From an uncultured Collinsella sp. (GTDB taxonomy: Bacteria; Actinomycetota; Coriobacteriia; Coriobacteriales; Coriobacteriaceae): 64,000 nucleotides of DNA. This document shows, in pieces, positions 34,083 through 42,324 of the stretch; within the stretch, counting starts at the first letter, position 1, and every line of letters begins with the position of its first letter. The position numbers and the translations under genes are program-made. The stretch spans positions 62,001 through 126,000 of the forward strand of contig CAKUON010000006.1 of NCBI GenBank assembly GCA_934668875.1. Reading direction: 5' to 3'. The notes below the pieces were generated by a model, which saw only the letters and a list, made by a program, of their open reading frames with translations, did not search any database and was not told the DNA's origin.

Positions 34083-36959
34083 ATGACTACGCAGCAGCAG
34101 ATTGATATTGAATTCGACTCGCTTGCACGCGAGAACGATTCACCCAAGCTCATCGCCAACTCGAAGGCGACAGGTGGAACACTACTATCCGTTATCAAGG
34201 AGCAGCTCTCAACCTGCAGCTCTTTTGACTTTTGCGTAGCGTTTGTTGCAGACGGCGGCCTGCAGATTCTGGTCGAAGCATTTCAAGAACTCAAACGGCG
34301 TGACATCAAGGGCAGGCTGCTCACGTCCACCTATCTCAACTTCAACTCACCCGATGCCTTTCGCAAGCTCCTGGAATACGACAACATAGAAGTTCGCGTA
34401 TTCCAGGGTAATTTGCATGCCAAGGGATACATTTTTGATAAGGGCGAAACCAGCACGGTCATCGTCGGCAGCTCGAACATGACGCAGACCGCCCTCACCT
34501 GCAATAAAGAATGGAACGTGCTGTACCAGACCGTTGAAAACAGCCGCCTGCTCGGAGAGCTTAGAGGTGAGTTCAATTCGCTGTGGAGCGACGCCTCGAC
34601 TGTTGCGCTTTCCCAAGACTGGATTGACAACTATGCCGCATATCGATCGGCGCGTCCGCCAAAGCCCAAATCGAAACCGACGTTCCAGGCAACTGTTAGC
34701 CCAACCACGAACGACCTCGAAGAAATCAAGCCCAATAAAATGCAGCAGCGCGCCCTTGAGGCGCTCGGTGCAATCCACCGTAAGGGCGAGACTCGCGCCC
34801 TGCTGGTCTCGGCAACCGGCACTGGCAAGACCTTCCTTTCGGCGTTCGATGTGCTCGCAACTAAACCCCGGCGCGTCCTCTTTCTTGCGCACCGCCGGCG
34901 CATTATCGACGCCTCCCGTGCAAGCTACGAACGGCTCTTAGGTAATACCTATACGTTCGACACCTATCAAACTGGCAAGAATACAAGCAATGCTACCTGT
35001 GTGTTTGCCATGTGTTCTTCGGTCGCCAAACATCTGAGCGATTTCCGCCCCGATGAGTTCGACTACATCGTCATCGACGAGGCCCACCGCACGGGATCTC
35101 AGGGCTACCAATCCATCATGTCGCACTTTACGCCTCGGTTTTATCTGGGCATGACCGCTACACCCAATCGCACCGACGGCTATGACGTCTTTGCCCTTTT
35201 CAATCACGTCATCGCGTTCCAGATCACACTGCAGGACGCTTTGTCCGAGGAGATGCTAGCCCCCTTCCATTATTTTGGCATTCACGATCTGGAGATTGAC
35301 GATGAGACGGTCGAAGATACCGCCCTGTTCGGGCGCTTAACGTCCGACGAGCGTGTGCGTCACATCACCGAGAAAATCGAAGAATATAGCGTCACCAAAA
35401 GTAACCGCAGGGGCTTAATTTTCTGCAATCGAAACGCCGAGGCCAAAGAACTGTCGCGCAAATTCAACGCTCTCGGATATCGAACGGCTGCGATTAGCGG
35501 TCAAGATCCCGATGAAGTCCGCGATGCCGTTATCAGCCGACTTGAAGCCGGCGAGCTCGAGTATATTTTCTCGGTCGATATCATGAACGAAGGCGTCGAC
35601 ATCCCCTCGCTCAATCAGATCATCATGCTTCGACGCACCGACTCCGCAATCATCTTTATTCAACAGCTCGGACGAGGTTTGCGTCTGAATGATGGTAAGG
35701 AATACGCACTGGTGCTCGACTTTATTGGCAACTACCAGAGCAACTTCTTGGTGCCCATCGCGCTTTCGGGTGACAAAACGTACAACAAAGATCGCCTGCG
35801 TCGTCTCGTCCAAGAGGGCGATTCGACGATCCCCGGATGTTCGACCGTGAGCTTCGATCGTATTTCCAAGGCACGCATCTACAAGGCCATCGATGGCGGC
35901 AATTTCACCTCCGTCAGGTTTTTGAAAAACGAATATCTCGACTTGCGCCAGAAACTCGGCAAGATTCCCTCGCTGCTCGAATTTGATCGTAACGGCTCCA
36001 TCGATCCGCTGCTTATCTTCAAGAATAGCGGCCTGGGGTCCTACCACGCATTTCTATCCAAATACGAGCCGGACTACACGGTTCAATTTTCCTCTGATCA
36101 AACCAAGATTCTCAAATTTATTTCTCAAAAGCTCGCCGCGGGCAAGCGTTTCGAAGACCTCTATTTGCTTCAAACGCTCGTCGAAGCCGGACACGAGGGC
36201 TACCGGCATATGCGCGAGGCTGCGCTTAGGAACTACCACACACAGCTTAAGGACAGCGCCGTTAGGTCGGCAATCACAGTCCTTAAGGGCGACTTTGCCA
36301 CTCCCAAGGATTTCGTTTCCCTGCTTATTGACGATGGATGCGGACCTCGTCTGACCGAAGCGTTTGCGACCGCTCTGCGCAACGCAGAGTTCAAGCGTCA
36401 GATTCTCGAGGTGCTGGATTTTGGCATTGCGCGTAACCGACTCGACTATGCCGAGACGTACCAAAACACAAATTTCGTTCTCAACGCCAAGTACACGTAC
36501 GAAGAAGTTTGCCGCTTGATGAACTGGGAAAAGAACATCAACGGCCAAAATCTTGGCGGCTACTTCTACGACGAGAAGACCAATACATTCCCCGTGTTTA
36601 TTAACTATGACAAGGCACCCGACATTAGCGAGTCCATTCAGTATGAAGACCGCTTTGTTTCGCCGAGTAAGCTAGTTGCAATCTCTAAGAACAATCGCAC
36701 GCTCAACTCCCCCGAGATTCAGCGACTGCAGGCATGGCCGGGCAACGGGCTAAAGACGTATTTGTTTATGCGCAAGAACAAGGACGATAAGGGTGGCAAG
36801 GAATTTTACTTCCTAGGCGAAATACATCCGACTGGCGAGTTCAAAGCTATTAAAACTAAGAGCGGCGACAACGCCGTCGAAATCGAATATGAACTCAATG
36901 CGCCCGTGCGCCAGGACATTTACGAGTTTATGCTCAGCGATCTGAGTGAGACAGAGTAA
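34083..36959 (+). CDS. PLD-domain / DEAH helicase / DUF3427 protein
   Basis: 958 residues with three parts. About 25-180: phospholipase D-like nuclease fold with one HxK motif (LHAKGYIFDKG...GSSNMTQTAL). About 220-600: SF2 helicase with motif I SATGTGKTF, motif II VIDEAHRTGS, motif III GMTATPNR and motif VI QQLGRGLRLND. The remainder matches DUF3427. Such proteins are found near DNA repair and defence genes. The sequence is visibly less GC-rich than its neighbours and uses more A/T-ending codons, a sign of recent arrival. ATG 34083 is preferred over TTG 34074. A Nudix gene faces it. Confidence 0.85.
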   Translation: MTTQQQIDIEFDSLARENDSPKLIANSKATGGTLLSVIKEQLSTCSSFDFCVAFVADGGLQILVEAFQELKRRDIKGRLLTSTYLNFNSPDAFRKLLEYDNIEVRVFQGNLHAKGYIFDKGETSTVIVGSSNMTQTALTCNKEWNVLYQTVENSRLLGELRGEFNSLWSDASTVALSQDWIDNYAAYRSARPPKPKSKPTFQATVSPTTNDLEEIKPNKMQQRALEALGAIHRKGETRALLVSATGTGKTFLSAFDVLATKPRRVLFLAHRRRIIDASRASYERLLGNTYTFDTYQTGKNTSNATCVFAMCSSVAKHLSDFRPDEFDYIVIDEAHRTGSQGYQSIMSHFTPRFYLGMTATPNRTDGYDVFALFNHVIAFQITLQDALSEEMLAPFHYFGIHDLEIDDETVEDTALFGRLTSDERVRHITEKIEEYSVTKSNRRGLIFCNRNAEAKELSRKFNALGYRTAAISGQDPDEVRDAVISRLEAGELEYIFSVDIMNEGVDIPSLNQIIMLRRTDSAIIFIQQLGRGLRLNDGKEYALVLDFIGNYQSNFLVPIALSGDKTYNKDRLRRLVQEGDSTIPGCSTVSFDRISKARIYKAIDGGNFTSVRFLKNEYLDLRQKLGKIPSLLEFDRNGSIDPLLIFKNSGLGSYHAFLSKYEPDYTVQFSSDQTKILKFISQKLAAGKRFEDLYLLQTLVEAGHEGYRHMREAALRNYHTQLKDSAVRSAITVLKGDFATPKDFVSLLIDDGCGPRLTEAFATALRNAEFKRQILEVLDFGIARNRLDYAETYQNTNFVLNAKYTYEEVCRLMNWEKNINGQNLGGYFYDEKTNTFPVFINYDKAPDISESIQYEDRFVSPSKLVAISKNNRTLNSPEIQRLQAWPGNGLKTYLFMRKNKDDKGGKEFYFLGEIHPTGEFKAIKTKSGDNAVEIEYELNAPVRQDIYEFMLSDLSETE

Positions 36960-36964
36960 CAAAG

Positions 36965-36999
36965 AAGGAGCGGGCCGCCATGCGACGTCCGCTCCTTTC
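36965..36999. terminator. Hairpin between helicase and Nudix genes
   Basis: AAGGAGCGG / CCGCTCCTT with inner GCCGCC/GACGTC-type partial pairing, then TTTCTC on the plus strand. Shared by convergent genes. Confidence 0.65.
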
Positions 37000-37395
37000 T
37001 CACATAAGCCCGAGTTTCTTTTCGAGCTCCCTAACGACTTTAACGTCCGCTGGAAGCCAATCGACATCCCACAGGTTATTGGTATCGAGCCACTTCATGT
37101 CCTCGTGAGCGTGCTCTTTGAACTCGCCCGAAAGGATGCTAGCTAGGTAGCACTGCATCGACAGATGGAACGTCTCGTAATCGTGTTCGACCGTGCAAAG
37201 ATAGTCGAGGTTACCGATCGTGACCTCGAGCTCTTCTTGAATCTCGCGCACGATTGCCTGCTCGCCGGTCTCGCCCGGTTCGAGCTTGCCGCCCGGAAAC
37301 TCCCAGCCGTCTTTAAACTCGCCGTAGCCACGCTGGCAGCTCAGGATTTTCCCGTCCTTCTGAATAATTGCCGCTGCAACATTGATTGATTTCAT
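37000..37395 (-). CDS. MutT-type Nudix hydrolase ((deoxy)nucleoside triphosphate pyrophosphohydrolase)
   Basis: 131 residues. The Nudix box is GGKLEPGETGEQAIVREIQE followed by ELEV, complete with its catalytic glutamates. The start MKSINVAAAIIQKDGKIL, then RGYGEFKDGWEFPGG, match the MutT/8-oxo-dGTPase subgroup (NTP-PPase_Mut). It may cleanse oxidised nucleotides. Convergent with the PLD-helicase gene, its 3' end 41 bases away. The upstream ribosome site is weak (GGTGAT). Confidence 0.88.
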   Translation of the reverse strand: MKSINVAAAIIQKDGKILSCQRGYGEFKDGWEFPGGKLEPGETGEQAIVREIQEELEVTIGNLDYLCTVEHDYETFHLSMQCYLASILSGEFKEHAHEDMKWLDTNNLWDVDWLPADVKVVRELEKKLGLM

Positions 37396-37727
37396 AACTA
37401 GTTATCACCTCTCCAGTTGAGCCCAACCAGTATAGGCGATCGACCGCCCGCCATGTCCCAGTCGCTTGAAAACCGCCTGCTCGACCAACCCTTGACGCCG
37501 TTTTGCACCGGCACCCCATCTCCCGCTATCGAGGTCTAATACTTTTCCCACTGCCACCCAAAAACTCATCCAACATTAATCTTGGCTCAAGAATCGCTTA
37601 ATCTATAACCTGCACTATAGAGTTCGACCAAGGGCGGGGCGGCACCGCGCAACGCAGGCCGCCGAACGCAGCGCTCACGCCCGGGCAAAACGCCCGGCGT
37701 CGCGCCCATCGAACGAAAGGACAGGTC
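37396..37727. other. 332-base gap with promoter for the DUF4342 gene
   Basis: Contains a promoter candidate (37582-37609) and, in the leader, a hairpin GCGC...CGCCCGGG / CCCGGCG...GCGC (about 37670-37708) just before the ribosome site. The left part (37396-37560) shows nothing else recognisable. Confidence 0.5.
37582..37609 (+). promoter_or_regulatory. Sigma-70-type promoter candidate
   Basis: -35 TTGGCT at 37582-37587 and -10 TATAAC at 37604-37609, 16 bases apart, about 120 bases before the DUF4342 gene. Confidence 0.55.
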
Positions 37728-38270
37728 ATGGACGACCTCGAAAAAGTTGAAACCATCCGCACCAAGTGCAACGTGAGCTACACCGATGCCAAGGCGGCGC
37801 TCGACGCTGCCGACGGCAACGTTTTGGATGCCATCATTTGGCTCGAGTCGCAGGGCAAGACCCAGACCACGTCGGCGCATGCCGCCACCGAGTCCGCGCC
37901 AGTCGACGAACCCTCGGCCGAGATGGTCGCCGCGCAGGCCGCCTACGAAAAGTCGAGCGAAAAGACCGACTTCTCCAAGAAGATGGACACGGTGTGGGAG
38001 CACCTCAAAAAGCTCTTCCGCCTGAGCCTGGACACCAAATTTATCGCCACGCGCCGCGATGCGATCATCCTCAACATCCCCATCCTGATCCCCATCGTCG
38101 CGCTGTTTGCCTGGGGCGCCACGATATGGCTGATGCTGATTGGCCTGTTCTTTGGCATGCGCTACCGCATCGACAGCGACGGCGACGTGCCCGGCAGCAT
38201 CAACAACCTTATGGATAGCGCTGCCAACGCCGCAGACGACATCAAGCAAAATCTCAACGACGACAAATAA
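37728..38270 (+). CDS. UBA-like/DUF4342 membrane-associated protein
   Basis: 180 residues. The N-terminal VETIRTKCNVSYTDAKAALDAADGN followed by DAIIWLE is a UBA/TS-N-like three-helix motif. Then comes a charged linker and a hydrophobic hairpin at about 107-145 (IPILIPIVALFAWGATIWLM), typical of DUF4342. The acidic/Asn tail ends NLNDDK. GAAAGGA precedes the ATG. It is 18 bases upstream of a two-component system and probably in the same transcript, so it may assist or be controlled by it. Function unknown. Confidence 0.8.
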   Translation: MDDLEKVETIRTKCNVSYTDAKAALDAADGNVLDAIIWLESQGKTQTTSAHAATESAPVDEPSAEMVAAQAAYEKSSEKTDFSKKMDTVWEHLKKLFRLSLDTKFIATRRDAIILNIPILIPIVALFAWGATIWLMLIGLFFGMRYRIDSDGDVPGSINNLMDSAANAADDIKQNLNDDK

Positions 38271-38288
38271 TCGCAGACGGGGGCACGC

Positions 38289-39074
38289 ATGGCACGGATC
38301 TTGATCGTAGAGGACGAGGAGAAAATCGCCCGCTTTGTGACGCTCGAGCTGGAGCACGAGGGCTACCAGGTGGAACACGCCGCCGATGGCCGCACTGCCG
38401 TGGACCTGGCGCTGGAGCGCGACTACGATCTGATTCTGCTCGACGTGCTGTTGCCGCAGCTCAACGGCATGGAAGTCTTGCGGCGTGTCCGCAGGCACAA
38501 GGATGTGCCGGTGATTATGGTCACCGCGCGCGATGCCGTGATGGACAAAGTGGCCGGGCTCGATGCCGGTGCCGACGATTACCTGACCAAGCCATTTGCG
38601 ATTGAGGAGCTGTTCGCACGGATCCGCGTGGCACTGAAGCGCTCGGAAGCCGTGCGAGCGGCTTCGGCCGTTGGCGGCGCCGGTACTGGGGTGGGCACGG
38701 CAGGCGGCGCGGGCGCCGGAGCCGCTGCGATGCCCCCGGTCGGCGACTCGACCCAGGCTTCCGCCGCGCCCTCCCCCGCTGCGCTCGCCGTGGGCTCGGT
38801 TGCGCTCGACCCCGACCGCCGCGAAGTCACGGTCGGCGGCTCGCCCATCGCGCTCACGGCCCGCGAGTTCGATGTCCTCGCCCTGCTTATGGCGCATGCC
38901 GAGACCGTGCTCACGCGCGAGCGCATCGCGCACGAGGCGCTGGGCTACGAATACGTGGGCGATACCAACAACGTCGACGTGCACATCGCGCACCTGCGCG
39001 CCAAGATCGAGGACGCCGGCGGCGCCCGCATCATTCAGACCGTACGCGGGGTGGGCTATGTCTGCCGCGCGTAG
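38289..39074 (+). CDS. OmpR-family response regulator with long interdomain linker
   Basis: 261 residues. Receiver domain 1-117 with phospho-Asp52 (LLDVLLP) and Lys102 region (YLTKPFA). A 45-50-residue Gly/Ala/Pro linker follows (GGAGTGVGTAGGAGAGAAA), longer than the usual 10-15. Then a winged-helix domain (LTAREFDVLALLMAH, NNVDVHIAHLRAKIED, RGVGYVCRA). It overlaps the kinase gene by 17 bases (translational coupling). Confidence 0.92.
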   Translation: MARILIVEDEEKIARFVTLELEHEGYQVEHAADGRTAVDLALERDYDLILLDVLLPQLNGMEVLRRVRRHKDVPVIMVTARDAVMDKVAGLDAGADDYLTKPFAIEELFARIRVALKRSEAVRAASAVGGAGTGVGTAGGAGAGAAAMPPVGDSTQASAAPSPAALAVGSVALDPDRREVTVGGSPIALTAREFDVLALLMAHAETVLTRERIAHEALGYEYVGDTNNVDVHIAHLRAKIEDAGGARIIQTVRGVGYVCRA

Positions 39075-40353
39075 CACCGAAACCAAGCGCGTCACCTCCA
39101 TCGCCCGCGCCATCAACTGGAGCTACATGTGGCGGCGCCTAGCGAGCTACATCTGGCTCGACCTGTGGCTGATGGTTGCTGCAGCGGCAATCCTGGTCTA
39201 TGGCTACAACCAGACGCTGGCCGACGGCGCGTTTACCGCAGGCTGGATCCCCAGCGCCACTATTCACGGCATGTCGCTCGCGCCCGCGCGCGACTGGAAC
39301 CTGGCCACGCTCACCTATACCGTCGAACTCGCGCACACCATCAAGACCTTCCCCCTCGCGCAAGACCTCGTCGCGCTGTGGCCCCTCTATGTTGTCGTTG
39401 CGGGCGGGCAGGTCATCAGCGTGCTTAACATGCTCGGCGGCGCCCGCCGCGTGCGCCGCACCATGGCGCCGCTCAATGACTTGGCACTGCGCGTGGACGA
39501 GCTCGGCCGCATGCAGCTCGCCGGCGGCAAGATGGAAACGCTGGAGCAGGCCATCGAGCGCGCAAGCGTCGACTCGCCGAGCGTCACCACCGGCGACGCC
39601 GACCTGGCAAGCATCGAGGTTGCTCTCAACCGCCTGCTGCGTCAGATGCAAGAGGCCAAGCTGCAGCAGATGCGCTTTGTCAACGATGCGAGCCACGAGC
39701 TGCGCACGCCCATCGCGGTGATTCAGGGCTACGTAAACATGCTCGACCGCTGGGGCAAAGACGATCCGGACGTGCTGGCGGAGTCCATCGCGTCCCTCAA
39801 GGCCGAAAGCGAGCACATGCAGGAGCTCGTGGAGCAGCTGCTGTTTTTGGCGCGCGGCGATGCCGGGCGCACGGTCCTGCGGCGCGCGAATACCAACCTG
39901 GCCGCACTGGTCGGCGAGGTATGCGAGGAATCGCAGATGATCGATGCCGCGCACACGTATCGGCTGGCGTACGACGCCGCGCTTGTCAGCGACCCGCGCT
40001 GTGACGCGCCCGTTGACGTGGCACTCGTGAAGCAGGCTCTGCGCGTGATCGTGCAAAACGCCGCCAAGTATTCGGACGCGGGCACGTCCGTCACATTTGG
40101 CATAACGCCCGATGCGGGCATGGGCACGATCGACATAAGTGTTGAGGACGAGGGCATCGGCATGAACCAGGAATCCGCAGCTCACGCGTTCGAACGGTTC
40201 TACCGCGCCGACAACGCGCGCGATGCCGGCGCGCAGGGCTCGGGTCTGGGGCTCGCCATCGCCAAGTGGATCGTCGACAGCCACGGCGGCGTCATCGGTG
40301 TGACCTCAGTCGAGGACGTCGGCAGCCGCTTTACGATTCGCCTGCCACGATAG
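39058..40353 (+). CDS. Sensor histidine kinase
   Basis: 431 residues from the ATG at 39058 inside the regulator gene, with GGGGTGG before it. Two membrane segments at about 36-55 (LDLWLMVAAAAILVYG) and 105-130 flank a periplasmic-side loop of about 50 residues. A HAMP-like linker follows, then the HisKA box DASHELRTPIAV (His about 212), and ATP-binding motifs QNAAKYSDAG, EDEGIGM, FERFYRADNARD and GSGLGLAIAKWIV. Classic EnvZ/PhoR-type kinase. Signal unknown. Confidence 0.92.
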   Translation: MSAARSTETKRVTSIARAINWSYMWRRLASYIWLDLWLMVAAAAILVYGYNQTLADGAFTAGWIPSATIHGMSLAPARDWNLATLTYTVELAHTIKTFPLAQDLVALWPLYVVVAGGQVISVLNMLGGARRVRRTMAPLNDLALRVDELGRMQLAGGKMETLEQAIERASVDSPSVTTGDADLASIEVALNRLLRQMQEAKLQQMRFVNDASHELRTPIAVIQGYVNMLDRWGKDDPDVLAESIASLKAESEHMQELVEQLLFLARGDAGRTVLRRANTNLAALVGEVCEESQMIDAAHTYRLAYDAALVSDPRCDAPVDVALVKQALRVIVQNAAKYSDAGTSVTFGITPDAGMGTIDISVEDEGIGMNQESAAHAFERFYRADNARDAGAQGSGLGLAIAKWIVDSHGGVIGVTSVEDVGSRFTIRLPR

Positions 40354-40372
40354 AAAGCCCCTCGGCATAAAT

Positions 40373-40408
40373 AAAAGGGATAAGGCCACGCGGCCCTATC
40401 CCTTTTTG
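40373..40408. terminator. Bidirectional terminator
   Basis: AAAGGGATAAGGCC / GGCCCTATCCCTTT with an ACGC loop; TTTTT on the plus side and TTTTAT on the minus side. It ends both the kinase gene and the convergent VOC gene. Confidence 0.85.
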
Positions 40409-40429
40409 CTAGCTATAGCAGCTTGTGCG

Positions 40430-40804
40430 CTACTCGCGGCACAGATGCACGGCGAAGCCGGCGAACTCGCGCTTAAAGTACACGAGTTTGGTACCACCGT
40501 CGGGTAGCAGCGCGCGCGACTCCTCGTTGACCTCGAGCCCGCGCTCGGCAAACCACTTCTCAGCTGCATCGATGTCGTTAACGGCAAAGCCGATGTGGCC
40601 TTTGGTGCCACGACCGTTCTGCTTCATGATCTCGACCAGCGAATCGTTAAAGTACGAAACCGGGGTCTCGATGACGGGCAGGCCCATCATCGTCGAGAAC
40701 AGCTCCGCGATCTCCAGGGCGTCTGCCGGGTCGGCGGCGTTAATGCCCACATGGGCAACGCGCATACCAAAGAGCTCTACCGGGTTGGCGTTCTGCTCAC
40801 TCAT
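40430..40804 (-). CDS. VOC (glyoxalase/bleomycin-resistance) superfamily protein
   Basis: 124 residues from the ATG at 40804. Beta-alpha-beta halves: VAHVGINAADPADALEIAELF and GHIGFAVNDIDAAEKWFAERG, the pattern of VOC proteins. His in AHVG and GHIG plus Glu in LVEIM are possible metal ligands. Substrate unknown. It is 11 bases after the orphan PTS EIIB gene, so the two are probably cotranscribed; a sugar-linked role is possible. Confidence 0.82.
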   Translation of the reverse strand: MSEQNANPVELFGMRVAHVGINAADPADALEIAELFSTMMGLPVIETPVSYFNDSLVEIMKQNGRGTKGHIGFAVNDIDAAEKWFAERGLEVNEESRALLPDGGTKLVYFKREFAGFAVHLCRE

Positions 40805-40815
40805 GCAGTCAGCGC

Positions 40816-41103
40816 CTACTGAGCCATAACGTCGAGAACGGCCTTCTCGGCAGCAACGCGGTTCATGCCGGTCATGAAGGGCACGCCGCTCACGTACGGG
40901 CAGGTGAGGCCCTCGGGGGCAACGGTGGTGGCGATCAGCAGGTCGGCGCCCTCGTCGCAGTAGTCCTTGGCCTCGGAGATGGCACACTGCACGATCTCAT
41001 ACTTGCCGGCATAACCATTGGCGTCGAGCATGGTGGCGACCTTCTGGGCAACAAGCGTGGAAGTAGCAGCGCCAGCACCGCAAGCCAAAACGATCTTCTT
41101 CAT
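40816..41103 (-). CDS. PTS system galactitol-type EIIB component (orphan)
   Basis: 95 residues, single IIB domain. The phosphocysteine is Cys8 in KKIVLACGAGAATSTL. The P-loop-like CGAGAATST and the length match the GatB/lactose-cellobiose-like fold of stand-alone IIB proteins. No IIA or IIC gene is next to it, which is unusual; only a VOC protein follows. It could serve a distant transporter or act as a regulator. Confidence 0.85.
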   Translation of the reverse strand: MKKIVLACGAGAATSTLVAQKVATMLDANGYAGKYEIVQCAISEAKDYCDEGADLLIATTVAPEGLTCPYVSGVPFMTGMNRVAAEKAVLDVMAQ

Positions 41104-41205
41104 AGGTAATGTCTCCCTTCATGGTTTACTTTAGGTAAGTGTACCGCAGCGAGCGATGGCACTCAGCCTCGATGAGCTTTTATGCCAGTTTGCTTGCGCG
41201 CTGCG

Positions 41206-41211
41206 TATAAT
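41206..41211 (+). promoter_or_regulatory. -10 box TATAAT upstream of the TPR-like gene
   Basis: Consensus TATAAT 56 bases before the ATG at 41267; a weak -35 (TGCCAG, 17-bp spacing). A small hairpin CGCTCGCG...CGAGCG follows at 41231-41247. Confidence 0.5.
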
Positions 41212-41266
41212 ACATCTAGTACGTGTTGTCATACCGCTCGCGCTACGAGCGACTAAGGATCCCAAT

Positions 41267-41890
41267 ATGCTCGATTCCCGCACACTCTGGACCGCCGTCG
41301 TTATCATCTGCATCGCCGTGTCGGTGTTCTTTAGCGTCAAAAAACGCACAACGTTCAAGCGCCTGCAGCAGCTTATGGCCGCCAAGCAGTGGGACGAGTT
41401 CGATCGTTTGCTCGACGGCAGACTCACCAGCATGCTGTACCCGCGCTACAACCGCGACTACCTGCGCCTGAACTCCTATCTGCTGCGCGAGGACCACAAG
41501 CGCGCCGATGAGATGTTCGATTTGCTGCTGGGGCTCAATCTGCCCAAGATGCAGCGCGTCGACCTGGTGATCAAAGCCTTTAACTACTACGTTGGCCAGG
41601 AGGACCGCAAAAAGTCCAAGGAGCTGCTGCACGAGATCAAGGGCTTTGAGGGCGGTCAGGCCGAGGCGGTCGCACACGAATGCCAGCTGATGTACGACAC
41701 GATGATCCTCAAGCGCCACAACGACATTCCCGAGCTGGAGCGCATGCTCGAGGATGTCGGCGACGACCCGGTCAAGCGCTGCCGACTGGAGTACCTGCTG
41801 GCCCTGCAGTACCAGAACAAGGGCGACGAAGCCAAGTTCCAGGAGTTCCTGGAGAAGTCGGGGCAACACTCGATGGCCGTCAACGCGTAA
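41267..41890 (+). CDS. Membrane-anchored TPR-like protein, unknown
   Basis: 207 residues from the ATG at 41267 (AAGGA seven bases before). One N-terminal membrane segment at about 5-22 (LWTAVVIICIAVSVFF), then an all-helical region with TPR-like spacing: QWDEFDRLLDGRL, DHKRADEMFDLLLG, EDRKKSKELLHEIKG, DDPVKRCRLEYLLALQYQNKGDEAKF. Probably a scaffold on the cytoplasmic face. It directly precedes tRNA-Leu. Not a family I can name. Confidence 0.75.
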   Translation: MLDSRTLWTAVVIICIAVSVFFSVKKRTTFKRLQQLMAAKQWDEFDRLLDGRLTSMLYPRYNRDYLRLNSYLLREDHKRADEMFDLLLGLNLPKMQRVDLVIKAFNYYVGQEDRKKSKELLHEIKGFEGGQAEAVAHECQLMYDTMILKRHNDIPELERMLEDVGDDPVKRCRLEYLLALQYQNKGDEAKFQEFLEKSGQHSMAVNA

Positions 41891-41921
41891 CGGACGGCTT
41901 GTGCTAGACTTCTAGTCTCAC

Positions 41922-42006
41922 GGGGGCGTGGCGGAATTGGCATACGCAGGAGACTTAAAATCTCTCGCCGCAAGGATTGTGGGTTCGAGTCCCACCGCCC
42001 CTACCA
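41922..42006 (+). tRNA. tRNA-Leu (anticodon TAA), CCA encoded
   Basis: 85 bases including CCA. Acceptor GGGGGCG pairs with CGCCCCT (first pair G-T). Anticodon stem GGAGA / TCTCT encloses CTTAAAA with anticodon TAA. The long variable arm of class II tRNAs and T-arm GTGGG-TTCGAGT-CCCAC are present. Confidence 0.95.
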
Positions 42007-42013
42007 TTTGGCT

Positions 42014-42057
42014 TTTACGGGCCCGTGCCCCCTGGGGATGCGGGCTTGTTTCTTTTA
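42014..42057 (+). terminator. Terminator after tRNA-Leu
   Basis: GCCCG...CCCC-CT-GGGG...CGGGC hairpin followed by TTGTTTCTTTT. Confidence 0.75.
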
Positions 42058-42062
42058 GATGC

Positions 42063-42197
42063 CGGTGGGACTCGAACCCGCGAGGGGGCGAGCGTTAAGC
42101 GGACGCGCAGCGTCCGTAGCGAGCCGGCGAGGGCGCCGGCAGGCGACCGAAGCCGGTGCGTATTTGCGCAGCAAATACGCAGACGTCCCACCGCCCC
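42063..42197. repeat. Multi-hairpin element bounded by tRNA 3'-end-like sequence
   Basis: Begins CGGTGGGACTCGAACCC, the exact inverse of tRNA-Leu bases 41981-41997, and ends GTCCCACCGCCCC, a direct repeat of the tRNA end. The ends pair (GGTGGGAC / GTCCCACC). Inside are three hairpins: GGACGC-GCA-GCGTCC, GCCGGCG-AGGG-CGCCGGC and TGCGTATTTGC-GCA-GCAAATACGCA. Confidence 0.7.
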
Positions 42198-42258
42198 GCG
42201 CCGCCACAAAACAGCTAATTTGGGACGTGTCTAAAAGACTACCCTGATCCCCTCGGAA

Positions 42259-42324
42259 GTTGCGGTGGAATAGTTCCTGTTTTGACCGTTTACCAGCACA
42301 TTTAGGAACTATTTCACCGCAGCT
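42259..42324. repeat. REP-like hairpin, GCGGTGAAATAG family, copy 3
   Basis: Arms GTTGCGGTGGAATAGTTCCT (42259) and AGGAACTATTTCACCGCAG (42304) pair with few wobbles. It ends on the first base of the ppx stop codon. Compare 2087 and 20300. Confidence 0.8.

Noticed and set aside
41922..42197. Prophage or genomic island integrated at tRNA-Leu
   Set aside because: No integrase or phage gene lies nearby and the repeat-bounded segment is only about 190 bases, so a classic island is not supported.
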